Source: Synechocystis sp. LKSZ1 (GTDB lineage: Bacteria; Cyanobacteriota; Cyanobacteriia; Cyanobacteriales; Microcystaceae). Taken from it: a stretch of 64,000 nucleotides of DNA. Below the pieces are notes generated by a model that saw only the letters and a program-made list of their open reading frames with translations, was not told the origin of the DNA and ran no database searches. Made by a program: the position numbers and the translations under genes. The stretch is taken from assembly GCF_040436315.1 (NCBI RefSeq), contig NZ_AP031572.1, positions 558,001 through 622,000 of the forward strand. Reading direction: 5' to 3'. The number at the start of each line of letters is the position of its first letter. Within the stretch, counting starts at the first letter, position 1. Shown here piece after piece: positions 24,222-32,910 of the stretch.

Positions 24222-26333
24222 ATGTTGCATCGCCTGGTTATCGATTCACCATCCTTCAAACAGGTTATTCGTCTACAAAATGCTTGCTATTCCATCGGCA
24301 GACACCCCAGTAATACCATCGTTATCCCCTCTCCCCAAATTTCCCGCAAACAAGCCACTCTCCTCAAAAAAATTGGGGCCATGGGAGAGACCTCCTTCCA
24401 CATCATCGACGGAGACCTAGAGGGAAATCGAAGTCGTAATGGATTATGGATTAATGGGGAGTCTTATTTAGAGTATGAGCTTCAGCATGGGGATGTGATT
24501 GCCCTCACCGAAGAGATCAAACTGTTCTATCAGGTCTTGGTGACGCTCCCGGACGAGGATACCAGTCCCAGTCAACCCCAGCGCTATTTCTTGGATACCG
24601 AGCCTGAGGGGGCCCTGCGTTTGCCCCAGGAACAATGGGAAGTCACCTTTGCGAAGGTTAATGACCTAGGCGACCTACCCCAGGAAACCCTCAAAAAACT
24701 GGCCTCAATCATTGAATACAGTCCCTATCCCATGGTGGAAACGGATTATTTCGGTGAAATTACTTATGCCAACAACGCAGCACTCCAACGTTTTGAAACC
24801 CTCTACGACCTCAAGACCGAACACCCCATTCTCAAGCATCTTTTACCTCAGGCCACAGAAACCAAGGACTATTCGATTCAGGTTCGCGAAATTAAGATCA
24901 AAGACAAGTTCTACGAGCAACATATCCACTACTTGCCCGAAAGCCAGTTTATCCGCAGTTATATTTTCGACATCACTGAGCGCAAAGTGGTGGAGCAGTC
25001 CCTCAACTACCAGGCCTTTTACGATCCCCTAACGGACTTGCCCAATCGTTTTCTGTTTAAGCAAGAACTCGGCGCGGCAATCCGCAAACGAGAAAAAGAA
25101 CGGGATTTTTTAGCGGTAATTTTTCTAGGCTTTCGGGATTTTCAATCTCTGAACGATACCCTCGGCCATACCATCGCCGACGAGGTGCTCTGTTTTGTGA
25201 CAGAACGCCTGGGGGCCTATATCCGAGTGGGGGATCTCCTGTGTCGTTGGCAGGGGGATGAGTTTGCCTTGCTCTTAACCTCCTGTCCCGACCGAGGCGA
25301 GGTGGAAACCGTGGTGGAACGCATCCTGGGGGCCTTGAAACGTCCTTTCTTGATCGCCAATAACCCTCTCTATCTGCAAGGTCACATTGGCATCGCCTGC
25401 TATCCCCAGGATGGTGATAATGCCGAGGCCCTGTTGATGAACGCCAATGCCGCCCTCAATGATGTTAAAAGCCTCAGCGGTCGCCGCTACGCTTTCTATG
25501 AGGCCTCGATGACCTCCCATCAATTTACGCGGATTCAACTAGAGCACGCCCTGCACCAGGCCCTGGAGCGGGAAGAGTTTCTGCTCTATTACCAACCCCA
25601 GATTAATGTCCGTACGGGGCAAGTCTCCGGGGTGGAGGCCCTCTTGCGTTGGCAACACCCTGAGCAAGGTTTAGTCTCTCCGGCCAAATTCATTCCTGTT
25701 CTGGAGGAAAGTGGCCTAATTATTCCCCTAGGTGAATGGGTGATTCGCAAGGCCTGTCAGCATTATCTCCAGTGGCAATGTCATCTCGACCCCAATTTTC
25801 GCATTAGTATCAATCTCTCCCCTCGGCAGTTCCAGGAGCCCGATCTCTTGCCCATGGTTTTGCGAGTTCTCGAAGAGGTGAATCTAGATCCCCAGTACTT
25901 AGAATTGGAGGTAACGGAAAGTGTGGTGATGCACAACGTCGCAGCGGCCAAGATTACGCTGGATGCCTTTCGGGCGGCGGGGATTCACCTGTCTATGGAC
26001 GACTTTGGCACGGGCTATTCTTCCCTGGCTTACCTTAAGAGTTTTCCCTTTAATACCCTCAAAATTGACCAGGCCTTTGTCCGGGATTTACTCCATACCC
26101 CCGAAGATACGGCCATTATTCAGGCCATGCTCACCCTCGGCCAGGGCTTCCAACTCAAGATCGTGGCCGAAGGAGTGGAAAGTGAGGCCCAGGCTCGTCT
26201 GCTTTACCAATTAGGTTGTGAGGAGATGCAGGGCTATTGGTTTAGCCACGTGCTATCCCTTGCCGAAATGACGGATTTTCTACAGGCTGGCCCGGTTGCC
26301 CGCTATGGCTTAGGCCACGAGTCTAGTCCGTAA
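24222..26333 (+). CDS. FHA-PAS-GGDEF-EAL cyclic-di-GMP signalling protein
   Basis: This 703-residue cytoplasmic protein has an N-terminal FHA domain (about 15-105; SIGRHPSNTIVIPSPQISRKQA then NGLWING), which binds phosphothreonine. A PAS domain follows (about 165-265), then a GGDEF domain (about 270-435) and an EAL domain (about 440-690). The GGDEF site reads QGDEF at 344-348, so the first glycine is lost and cyclase activity is doubtful. The EAL domain looks complete: EAL at 472-474, EVTES, DDFGTGYSSLAYL, KID and EGVES. It is thus most likely a phosphodiesterase controlled by phosphoproteins. The gene ends overlapping the VWA gene tail by 11 bases. Confidence 0.9.
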   Translation: MLHRLVIDSPSFKQVIRLQNACYSIGRHPSNTIVIPSPQISRKQATLLKKIGAMGETSFHIIDGDLEGNRSRNGLWINGESYLEYELQHGDVIALTEEIKLFYQVLVTLPDEDTSPSQPQRYFLDTEPEGALRLPQEQWEVTFAKVNDLGDLPQETLKKLASIIEYSPYPMVETDYFGEITYANNAALQRFETLYDLKTEHPILKHLLPQATETKDYSIQVREIKIKDKFYEQHIHYLPESQFIRSYIFDITERKVVEQSLNYQAFYDPLTDLPNRFLFKQELGAAIRKREKERDFLAVIFLGFRDFQSLNDTLGHTIADEVLCFVTERLGAYIRVGDLLCRWQGDEFALLLTSCPDRGEVETVVERILGALKRPFLIANNPLYLQGHIGIACYPQDGDNAEALLMNANAALNDVKSLSGRRYAFYEASMTSHQFTRIQLEHALHQALEREEFLLYYQPQINVRTGQVSGVEALLRWQHPEQGLVSPAKFIPVLEESGLIIPLGEWVIRKACQHYLQWQCHLDPNFRISINLSPRQFQEPDLLPMVLRVLEEVNLDPQYLELEVTESVVMHNVAAAKITLDAFRAAGIHLSMDDFGTGYSSLAYLKSFPFNTLKIDQAFVRDLLHTPEDTAIIQAMLTLGQGFQLKIVAEGVESEAQARLLYQLGCEEMQGYWFSHVLSLAEMTDFLQAGPVARYGLGHESSP

Positions 26334-26943
26334 TGGCCTTAAGCAGAACATCCCCCAGACTCATTCCCTGCATATCCTCCATGGTGATCGTGTCTACAAT
26401 ATCGAATTTGGCCCCAGCGGCCTGGAGTTGGTCATCCAGGGCCTGGAAAAAGGCCGTGGCCTGTTTATCGCGGCCTACTTGAATTAGGGAAATGGCCAGC
26501 TCTTCATCTCGGTCAATGGCATTACTGGCCTCGAGGATCAACCGAATGACCGCTTTGCGGTCGCTGGGTTCCCCATCGGTAATAATCAAAAACGTTTCGC
26601 CGTTAGCCTTCGTCTGGTTATTAATCTTGCGCTGGAAGTAGTTGTCTAGAGCATCCTTGAGAGCACTAGCCAGGTCAGTTTTACCCATGGGTTCATTGAG
26701 GCGATAGATCTGGCTGATCTTATCTGCGGTGACATTGTCGTAGCGTCGAAAGCGACCGGAAAAAAGATAAACCGTGATGCCATCGGGGTCAATTTCTTCA
26801 CACTTTTGGGCCAGGGCCAGGGTAGATTCCTGGGCCAATTCCCAACGGGTTTTTCCCCCCGGACTATCGGCAGTGGCCATGCTACTGCTTTTGTCGATCA
26901 TGAGGGTGTAGTCTCGGTTTTCGAGCATTGAATGGCTGGTCAT
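26323..26943 (-). CDS. von Willebrand factor type A (VWA) domain protein
   Basis: This is a single VWA domain of 206 residues without a signal peptide. The metal-ion-dependent adhesion site is complete: D-x-S-x-S at Asp17-Ser19-Ser21 (DKSSS), a threonine in GKTDLASAL, and an aspartate in ITDGEPSD. Cytoplasmic VWA proteins like this often work with partners in tellurium-resistance, chaperone or signalling systems, but none is adjacent here. It is convergent with the preceding EAL gene, with an 11-base tail overlap. ATG 26928 is an alternative start. Confidence 0.85.
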   Translation of the reverse strand: MTSHSMLENRDYTLMIDKSSSMATADSPGGKTRWELAQESTLALAQKCEEIDPDGITVYLFSGRFRRYDNVTADKISQIYRLNEPMGKTDLASALKDALDNYFQRKINNQTKANGETFLIITDGEPSDRKAVIRLILEASNAIDRDEELAISLIQVGRDKQATAFFQALDDQLQAAGAKFDIVDTITMEDMQGMSLGDVLLKAITD

Positions 26944-27131
26944 AACATCTCTAGAAAGATCAATAAATCTTGTGAAAAGTCTGCTGGGAGCTGGGGGAAC
27001 GGGCCATTCCTCCCATTGTTTGAGGGAAAGGAAAACGGTTTAGGCTCGTCCCCATCGGTTTTGAACCCAATTTGGCTTTAAGTATAGCGAGGGGCCCGAC
27101 TTTGCGCACCTTAAGACTTTCCGGCCTTGAG

Positions 27132-27160
27132 TTGACACGGCTTTCGCGGGATAATAATCC
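27132..27160 (+). promoter_or_regulatory. Promoter of proS
   Basis: A perfect TTGACA at 27132-27137 is followed by AATAAT at 27153-27158 (15-base spacer) or TAATCC at 27155-27160 (17-base spacer). Transcription would begin about 20 bases before ATG 27186, which supports that start over an in-frame codon further upstream at 27072. Confidence 0.6.
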
Positions 27161-27185
27161 GGCAATGCTTGCAAGGAAATCAGCT

Positions 27186-29189
27186 ATGCGACTCACTCAG
27201 ATGCTCTTGGTCACGTTGCGGGATGACCCGGCGGATGCCGAAATTCCTAGCCATAAACTGCTGTTGCGGGCGGGCTACATTCGGCGCATCGGGAGTGGGA
27301 TTTATGCTTATTTACCGCTGATGTGGCGGGTTTTGCAAAAGGTTTCCCAGATTGTCCGGGAAGAAATGAATGCTACGGGGGCCCAGGAATGTCTATTGCC
27401 CCAACTGCAACCCTCGGAACTCTGGCGGGAGTCGGGGCGCTGGGACACCTACACCCAAGCGGAGGGGATTATGTTTGCCCTCACTGACCGCCAAGAACGG
27501 GAACTGGGCCTGGGGCCGACCCATGAAGAAGTGATCACTGCCATTGCCAAGGATATGATCCGCTCCTATCGGCAACTCCCCGTCAACCTCTACCAGATTC
27601 AAACGAAATTTCGGGATGAAATTCGCCCGCGTTTTGGCTTGATGCGGGGCCGGGAATTCATTATGAAGGATGCTTACTCCTTCCATGCCGATGAAGCGAG
27701 CTTGAAACAAACCTACGCCGCTATGGATCAGGCCTATCGCCGCATTCTGAGCCGCTGTGGCCTTGCCTTCCGGGCCGTCGATGCCGACTCCGGGGCCATT
27801 GGCGGATCGGGTTCCCAGGAATTTATGGTGCTGGCCGATGCCGGCGAAGACGAAGTGCTCTATACCGAGGATGGGCAATACGCCGCCAACGTCGAAAAAG
27901 CGGTTTCCCGGCCCGCCGAGGCAGTGGCTTCTCCCTTTCCAAAACTGGAAAAACGCGCCACCCCTAACTGCAACACCATTGACAGTCTGGCCCGTTTTCT
28001 AGATTGTTCGCCCACTTGTATTGTCAAAAATGTCCTCTACACCGCTGTTTTTGATAATGGTAAAACGGTGCTGGTGCTAGTGAGTATCCGGGGTGATCAA
28101 GCGGTCAATGAGGTGAAACTCACCAACGAATTAACCAAATTAGCCGCCAACTACCAAGCAAAAACCATCCTGGCCCTGACGATTCCCGATGAAGCTAACC
28201 TGGATAAGTTGACTGCTCGACTTTTACCGCTGGGCTATCTGGGCCCAGATCTCAGCGATGACTATATTGATAAGATTCGTTTAGCATGGACAGAAAATGA
28301 TTTACGAAATGAGTTAATTAACCGGACTAGCAAAGACTTTATTAAAGATCTGATTGAGAATCTGAGTCCTGCCAGCAAAGGACTATGGACATGGCAAGAG
28401 ATTAAAAACTACGCTGAGAAGTACAAAAATCGTTACTATGACATATTCGTTGAGCTTATTCGATTGGAGGGAAGCAAACCACAGTCTGAATTTCTGCGCC
28501 TAGTAGATCAAACGGCTGTGGATCTCAAGCATTTTGTCACCGGGGCCAACGAACCCGGCCAGCATCTACTGGGGGCTAACTGGGGGCAAGACTTCCCGCA
28601 ACCTACCCGGATTGTGGATGTGCGGACTGCTCAAGTTGGCGATCAGGCGATTCATGATCCCCAGCAGACCCTTAAAACCGCTAGAGGGATCGAAGCGGGC
28701 CATATTTTCCAATTAGGCACCAAATATTCCCAGGCCCTGGGGGCCACCTACACCAACGAAGCTGGGGAAGAAGTGCCCTTGGTGATGGGTTGCTATGGCA
28801 TTGGCGTTTCCCGTCTGGCCCAGTCCGCCGTTGAACAAAGCTACGACAAAGATGGCATTATCTGGCCCGTGGCTATTGCCCCCTACGAAGTCATCGTGTG
28901 TATTCCTAATATCAGTGATACGGAGCAAGTCCAGGCCGCGGAAACCCTCTACCAAGAGTTACAGACGGCGGGTATTGAGGTGTTGTTGGACGACCGCAAT
29001 GAACGGGCCGGAGTGAAATTTAAGGATGCGGATCTGTTGGGTATTCCCTACCGCATTGTGACCGGCAAATCCCTGAAGGAGGGCCGAGTAGAAGTGGTGA
29101 CGCGGGCCAATAAAGAGGCCCAATTGTTACCCTTAGCGGAAGTCGTGGCGACTCTTAAAAATTGGATTACGGCCGCTAAACAAGCCTAG
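27186..29189 (+). CDS. proS: Prolyl-tRNA synthetase with an unusual internal insertion
   Basis: This class II synthetase charges tRNA-Pro. The bacterial-type protein starts [15 protein letters not shown] and shows the class II motifs ([49 protein letters not shown]). A YbaK-like editing insert lies between motifs 2 and 3, and an anticodon-binding domain follows ([22 protein letters not shown]). It has 667 residues against roughly 600 expected for cyanobacteria. The surplus is a block at about 362-435 in the editing region, after [12 protein letters not shown] and before [15 protein letters not shown]. The reading frame is intact, so the gene is probably functional. MenH starts 2 bases after the stop. 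Confidence 0.93.
   Translation: MRLTQMLLVTLRDDPADAEIPSHKLLLRAGYIRRIGSGIYAYLPLMWRVLQKVSQIVREEMNATGAQECLLPQLQPSELWRESGRWDTYTQAEGIMFALTDRQERELGLGPTHEEVITAIAKDMIRSYRQLPVNLYQIQTKFRDEIRPRFGLMRGREFIMKDAYSFHADEASLKQTYAAMDQAYRRILSRCGLAFRAVDADSGAIGGSGSQEFMVLADAGEDEVLYTEDGQYAANVEKAVSRPAEAVASPFPKLEKRATPNCNTIDSLARFLDCSPTCIVKNVLYTAVFDNGKTVLVLVSIRGDQAVNEVKLTNELTKLAANYQAKTILALTIPDEANLDKLTARLLPLGYLGPDLSDDYIDKIRLAWTENDLRNELINRTSKDFIKDLIENLSPASKGLWTWQEIKNYAEKYKNRYYDIFVELIRLEGSKPQSEFLRLVDQTAVDLKHFVTGANEPGQHLLGANWGQDFPQPTRIVDVRTAQVGDQAIHDPQQTLKTARGIEAGHIFQLGTKYSQALGATYTNEAGEEVPLVMGCYGIGVSRLAQSAVEQSYDKDGIIWPVAIAPYEVIVCIPNISDTEQVQAAETLYQELQTAGIEVLLDDRNERAGVKFKDADLLGIPYRIVTGKSLKEGRVEVVTRANKEAQLLPLAEVVATLKNWITAAKQA
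28269..28490 (+). other. AT-rich in-frame insertion inside proS
   Basis: These 222 bases encode about 74 residues where other ProS proteins have, from memory, about ten. The codons are clearly AT-richer than the rest of proS (for example many aaa, gat, att, tta). The peptide is charged and helical, with [36 protein letters not shown] and VELIRLEG. It has no intein splice motifs and I see no flanking repeats. Origin and function are unknown. Confidence 0.65.
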
Positions 29190-29191
29190 CA

Positions 29192-29986
29192 GTGGCCATC
29201 CATTTCTACGCTGAAACCTGCGGCAACCAGAAGGCTCCTCCCCTACTGTTGCTCCATGGCTTTCTGGGGGATCACCGGGATTTTGCCGCTGTCATTGCTG
29301 AATTAAAGCAGGATTTCTACTGCATGGCAGTGGATTTACCCGGCCATGGCCAGACGCAAGTAGTGGGCGATCTAGATCAATATAGTTGGCAGGCCACAGC
29401 CCAAGGCCTGATCCAATGGCTTCCCACCCTGGCCCGGCCCCCCTGGCATCTGTGGGGTTACTCCCTGGGGGGCCGTTTGGCCCTGTACTTGGCCCTCACC
29501 TATCCCCATTATTTTGCGCGGGTTATTTTAGAATCCACCTCACCGGGCTTAACCACGGAAGCAGAACGTCAGCAGCGCCGACAGCAAGACCAGGCCTGGA
29601 TAGAACAACTCCAAAGTCGGCCCTTCGAGCAATTTTTAAAAAACTGGTACGCTCAAGCCCTTTTTCAATCTCTGCGGAGTCATCCTGAATTCCCAGCCCT
29701 GTTCCAACAACGCTTAGACAATCGGCCCCAGGCCCTGATCCAATCCCTGCGTTACCTTGGCCTTGGGAATCAACCCAGTCGTTGGCCTGACTTGGCTATG
29801 TTGCCGATGCCCGTCCTGCTTTTAGCCGGAGAACAGGATCCAAAATTCTGTCAGCTAAACCGGAAAATGCTGGACTTGATTCCCCAGGGCCAGTTCCATT
29901 GCTTTCAACAAGCGGGCCACAACCTCCATTGGGAACAGCCCCAAGCCATTGTTGCCGTCGTCAGAGATTTTTTAAATAGTCACTGA
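29192..29986 (+). CDS. menH: MenH-like 2-succinyl-6-hydroxy-2,4-cyclohexadiene-1-carboxylate synthase
   Basis: This is an alpha/beta hydrolase of 264 residues that probably catalyses the MenH step of phylloquinone synthesis. LLLHGFLGDHRDF forms the oxyanion region, Ser91 is the nucleophile in GYSLGGR, an aspartate lies in LLAGEQDPKF and a histidine in QAGHNLHWEQP. GFLGD and GYSLGGR with the following ALTYP are typical of MenH. It starts with GTG two bases after proS, so it is translated from the same message. Another alpha/beta hydrolase activity cannot be excluded. Confidence 0.78.
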   Translation: MAIHFYAETCGNQKAPPLLLLHGFLGDHRDFAAVIAELKQDFYCMAVDLPGHGQTQVVGDLDQYSWQATAQGLIQWLPTLARPPWHLWGYSLGGRLALYLALTYPHYFARVILESTSPGLTTEAERQQRRQQDQAWIEQLQSRPFEQFLKNWYAQALFQSLRSHPEFPALFQQRLDNRPQALIQSLRYLGLGNQPSRWPDLAMLPMPVLLLAGEQDPKFCQLNRKMLDLIPQGQFHCFQQAGHNLHWEQPQAIVAVVRDFLNSH

Positions 29987-30047
29987 CTGTAAAGCAGGGA
30001 AAGTAGCCGTGGCGACAGACCGTGATGTAACATTACTTTAAGTTTTG

Positions 30048-30076
30048 TTGACGCTGTTTTCTTGTTGTGCTTTAAC
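30048..30076 (+). promoter_or_regulatory. Candidate promoter of the CpcS-like lyase gene
   Basis: TTGACG (30048-30053) and TTTAAC (30071-30076) lie 17 bases apart. Transcription would start only about five bases before ATG 30088, giving an almost leaderless message. Confidence 0.45.
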
Positions 30077-30087
30077 TACCTATCCCT

Positions 30088-30627
30088 ATGACGTCCCCCG
30101 TGCTGACTGCTTCATCCTTGGAAACCCTGGCCACCTCTTTTTTTCAGCAGAGTGCTGGCCAGTGGCATTCCCAACGCCGTTACTACACCCTCAATCCCAC
30201 CATTGAAACCCAAGAGGTGGAAAGTGAAATCCAGGTGCGGTTTTTGCTGCCCGATTGTCCAGAATTAGAACATTTAGCCAAATTGCACGGCTTAGAGGAC
30301 TCCCGGCCCTTTGTCTGCGGCACCCATGTCAGTTGGCGCAGTAGCTATCCAGGACAGACCCGCAAGCCGGGTAAAGGCGAAACCCTGTTTGGAGTGCGGG
30401 GTAATCTCTTGTACCGAGACCGGGGCTTTGCCACTCCCAAGCCGATTATGGCCCTCTATAACTTTTCCAATGCTCAAACCATGACCCTGCGCAGTGAGTA
30501 CGGTGGTTCGGTATTTGAGGAGGAACTCAAATTGATCAGCCAACAGTACCGCACACGGCAAACGATTATTTCCCGAGCTGGCGAAGAGCAAATGATTGGC
30601 CAATACCTGGAAAAACGCCTCAGTTAA
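30088..30627 (+). CDS. CpcS/CpeS-family phycobiliprotein lyase
   Basis: This 179-residue protein attaches phycocyanobilin to a cysteine of phycobiliprotein subunits. The family start FFQQSAGQWHSQRRYYTL is clear, followed by the lipocalin-like barrel strands EVESEIQVRFLLPDC, GTHVSWRSSYPG, GETLFGVRGNLLYRDRGF and MTLRSEYGGSVFEEEL. Its length fits CpcS or CpcU; I cannot decide between them. No phycobiliprotein genes lie nearby, which is common for this family. The 3' end overlaps convergent murG by 8 bases. Confidence 0.88.
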   Translation: MTSPVLTASSLETLATSFFQQSAGQWHSQRRYYTLNPTIETQEVESEIQVRFLLPDCPELEHLAKLHGLEDSRPFVCGTHVSWRSSYPGQTRKPGKGETLFGVRGNLLYRDRGFATPKPIMALYNFSNAQTMTLRSEYGGSVFEEELKLISQQYRTRQTIISRAGEEQMIGQYLEKRLS

Positions 30628-31678
30628 GACTGGCCCTGACTAAAACGGCCAACTGCTCGGCACTATCAACGATGGCTAAACGACGACTGGCTTCGGCCAT
30701 GGCCCGGCGTTGGTCGGGGTTCTGGAGTAATGCCAATACTTGCTGTTCTAATTGGTCGCTGGTGAGTTCTCGCTGGGGATAAACCTCGGCGGCCCCGGCC
30801 TCTGCAAAGACGCGCGCATTATAACTTTGGTGGTCTTCGGCGGCAAAGGGATAGGGAATGAGGATTGCCGGGGTTTGGGTAATAGCCAATTCCGTTAAGG
30901 TTCCGGCTCCGGCTCGGCTAATGGCTAGATCGGCCCGTTGCAGGAGACCGGCCATGTTGTCGTAGAAAGGCAGGGCCTGGTAATGGGGATGCTGAAAGGT
31001 TTCGGCTTCTGGATCGTTCTGGCCGGTCAAGTGGATAATTTCGGCCCCAGCGGCCACCCAAGCCGGAATACAGGGCCGCACCCGTTGATTCAGGGGCAGG
31101 GCCCCTTGGGAGCCTCCCGCCACTACGATTAAACAACGCTCTGGGGAAATGGGCAGGTCTAGGGGCTGGGGAGAGCGAAAGGGTTCTCGGACAGGAGTCC
31201 CCACCCAGTGGGTCGTTATTTTAGGCAGATATTTTGCCGTGCCTGCAAAGCCAATGGCCACACAATGGCACCAGCGCCCCAGCCAGTAGGTGACTTTCCC
31301 CGGAATAAAATTGGATTCGTGGAGAATGACGGGAATGCCCAAACTTTTGGCGGCCAAAATCGTGGGCCCGGCAATATAGCCACCAGTGCTACACACCACA
31401 TCAATGCGACGCTCCTGGAGCAGACGACGCACCTGGAAGATCGCACCAATCAATTGGCCCAGAATTTTAAGGGTTTTCAGACTGGGTTTCCCCTGGAAAC
31501 CCGTGACGGTAATGGTATGCAGGGGATAGTCCTGTGGCACCAGGGTTTGTTCCAAGCGGTTAGGAACGCCGAGCCATTCGATCTGGTAATCGGGCAACTG
31601 CTGGGCCAGGGCCAAGGCCGGAAATAAATGGCCCCCGGTACCACTGGCGGCAATCAGTAGGCGAGTCGGCTCAGTCAT
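30620..31678 (-). CDS. murG: MurG, lipid II-forming GlcNAc transferase
   Basis: This GT28 enzyme adds GlcNAc to lipid I at the inner face of the membrane, forming lipid II. The 352 residues start TRLLIAASGTGGHLFPALALAQ, the donor-side glycine loop. They include SLGIPVILHESNFIPGKV, VVAGGSQGALPLNQ (third glycine motif) and AISRAGAGTLTELAI (UDP-binding). Length is normal. It stands alone and is not in a division-wall cluster. Its tail overlaps the CpcS-like gene. Confidence 0.94.
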   Translation of the reverse strand: MTEPTRLLIAASGTGGHLFPALALAQQLPDYQIEWLGVPNRLEQTLVPQDYPLHTITVTGFQGKPSLKTLKILGQLIGAIFQVRRLLQERRIDVVCSTGGYIAGPTILAAKSLGIPVILHESNFIPGKVTYWLGRWCHCVAIGFAGTAKYLPKITTHWVGTPVREPFRSPQPLDLPISPERCLIVVAGGSQGALPLNQRVRPCIPAWVAAGAEIIHLTGQNDPEAETFQHPHYQALPFYDNMAGLLQRADLAISRAGAGTLTELAITQTPAILIPYPFAAEDHQSYNARVFAEAGAAEVYPQRELTSDQLEQQVLALLQNPDQRRAMAEASRRLAIVDSAEQLAVLVRASLN

Positions 31679-31758
31679 AATTTTTGCAGTCGCATGTCAG
31701 TTGGTAAGGGCCGAGAGTTAATATATCTTGTACGGAGCTTCTCCGAGCAATTTTCCTG

Positions 31759-32592
31759 ATGCTTCCTTCCGGTAGGCTTTCCTCAGTAATGCTGTCATTT
31801 TCTTCCTTGTCTCGCCCTTCTGGGCATCGCCCCCTGTCCTGGTTATTAGCGTTCCTTTTGGGAGCTGGAGGGGCCTGGCTAGGCCAGCCTCGCCAACTCC
31901 AGGCGGCGGAACCGGTTCCGTCCCAACTCCAGGGCCTGGTGACGAAGTTTGATACCGTAGCTAATCGTCATGACCTGGCCCTCCTCAAATCTCTCTACAG
32001 TGATAATTTCAGTACGGTCGATGGCCTGAATTTTGCGGCTTTTGAACAGGCTTTGCAATCCCTATGGAAACAGTACCCTAATATTCAGTACCAAACGCAA
32101 ATTCAATCCTGGCGTCAAGAGGACCAGCAATGGATTGCCCAAACTCAAACTAATATCGAAGCTAGTACTGAATGGCAAGGCCAACCGGCTAAATTTCGTA
32201 GTGTCATCGAATCCGAACAAACTTTTGCTGGGGAAAAATTAGTACGTCAGAAGATTCTGTCGGAAAAAATCAGTTTAACGGCAGGGGCCAAACCGCCGGA
32301 AGTCGAAATCCGCTTACCCCAGCAAGTTAAACCTGGCCAGGAATACGATTTCGATGTCATTTTACAGGAACCTACCGGGGATAATCTCTTGGCGGGTGTC
32401 GCCTTTGCCCAGGGAATTACACCAACCAATTACACCCGCCCCGCTCCGATTAACCTAGAACTGCTCCAAGCGGGGGGCCTCTTCAAACGTGGCAAAGCCC
32501 CGAGCCAAGCGGCACCCCAGTGGTTATCGGCCGTACTGGTCAGCCCGGAAGGCATGACTTGGGTAACGCAACGATTACGAGTGGAGCCCTAA
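31759..32592 (+). CDS. Exported NTF2/SnoaL-like protein of unknown function
   Basis: This 277-residue protein has an N-terminal export signal (hydrophobic PLSWLLAFLLGAGGAWLG near 25-44, with an ALA-type end at QAAEP). A cone-fold NTF2/SnoaL-like region follows (LQGLVTKFDTVANRHDLALLKSLY, then STVDGLNFAAFEQAL) and then a beta-rich tail with EVEIRLPQQVKPGQEYDFDV. ATG 31789 is an alternative start. It is followed after 3 bases by a small membrane-anchored protein and then by a hydrolase, so the three form an operon. Function is not recognised. Confidence 0.65.
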   Translation: MLPSGRLSSVMLSFSSLSRPSGHRPLSWLLAFLLGAGGAWLGQPRQLQAAEPVPSQLQGLVTKFDTVANRHDLALLKSLYSDNFSTVDGLNFAAFEQALQSLWKQYPNIQYQTQIQSWRQEDQQWIAQTQTNIEASTEWQGQPAKFRSVIESEQTFAGEKLVRQKILSEKISLTAGAKPPEVEIRLPQQVKPGQEYDFDVILQEPTGDNLLAGVAFAQGITPTNYTRPAPINLELLQAGGLFKRGKAPSQAAPQWLSAVLVSPEGMTWVTQRLRVEP

Positions 32593-32595
32593 CCG

Positions 32596-32904
32596 ATGGG
32601 AGTCGATACCAAAACCATGCCTAAATTGCCTTTACTATTATTGTTTGCCACCCTAAGCGGTATGGGAATTAGTGCCTGGATTACCTTCCACTTGGGGGAC
32701 AAGGCCCTCCAGGGCGTGGCTCAACCCGCAACTAACCCTGTCCAGAAATTATTTGACCAGACCAGTCCAATAGCTGGGGAAAGTAAACCACTGGTTAAGT
32801 TCCAACCCCTAGATGCAACCAAGGTCGAAAAGGAAGTCCGGGTCTATATTCAACAACAACAAAAGAAACAACGGCCGCCCCAACCGAGTGCTTCTAAGTC
32901 CTAA
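32596..32904 (+). CDS. Small membrane-anchored protein of unknown function
   Basis: This 102-residue protein has one hydrophobic segment at about 10-28 (PLLLLFATLSGMGISAWI) and a hydrophilic, Gln/Lys/Pro-rich tail. I recognise no domain. It lies tightly between the NTF2-like gene (3 bases) and the hydrolase (6 bases), which supports it being a real gene. ATG 32620 would give a shorter form. Confidence 0.6.
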   Translation: MGVDTKTMPKLPLLLLFATLSGMGISAWITFHLGDKALQGVAQPATNPVQKLFDQTSPIAGESKPLVKFQPLDATKVEKEVRVYIQQQQKKQRPPQPSASKS

Positions 32905-32910
32905 CGCGCC

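Noticed and set aside
24053-24259. Minus-strand open frame of 68 codons near the EAL gene start
   Set aside because: It overlaps the start of a real gene, has no family features and lies over a terminator and leader; I regard it as chance.
28269-28490. Intein in proS
   Set aside because: The block is much too short, has no Cys/Ser at its start, no His-Asn at its end and no homing-endonuclease motifs.
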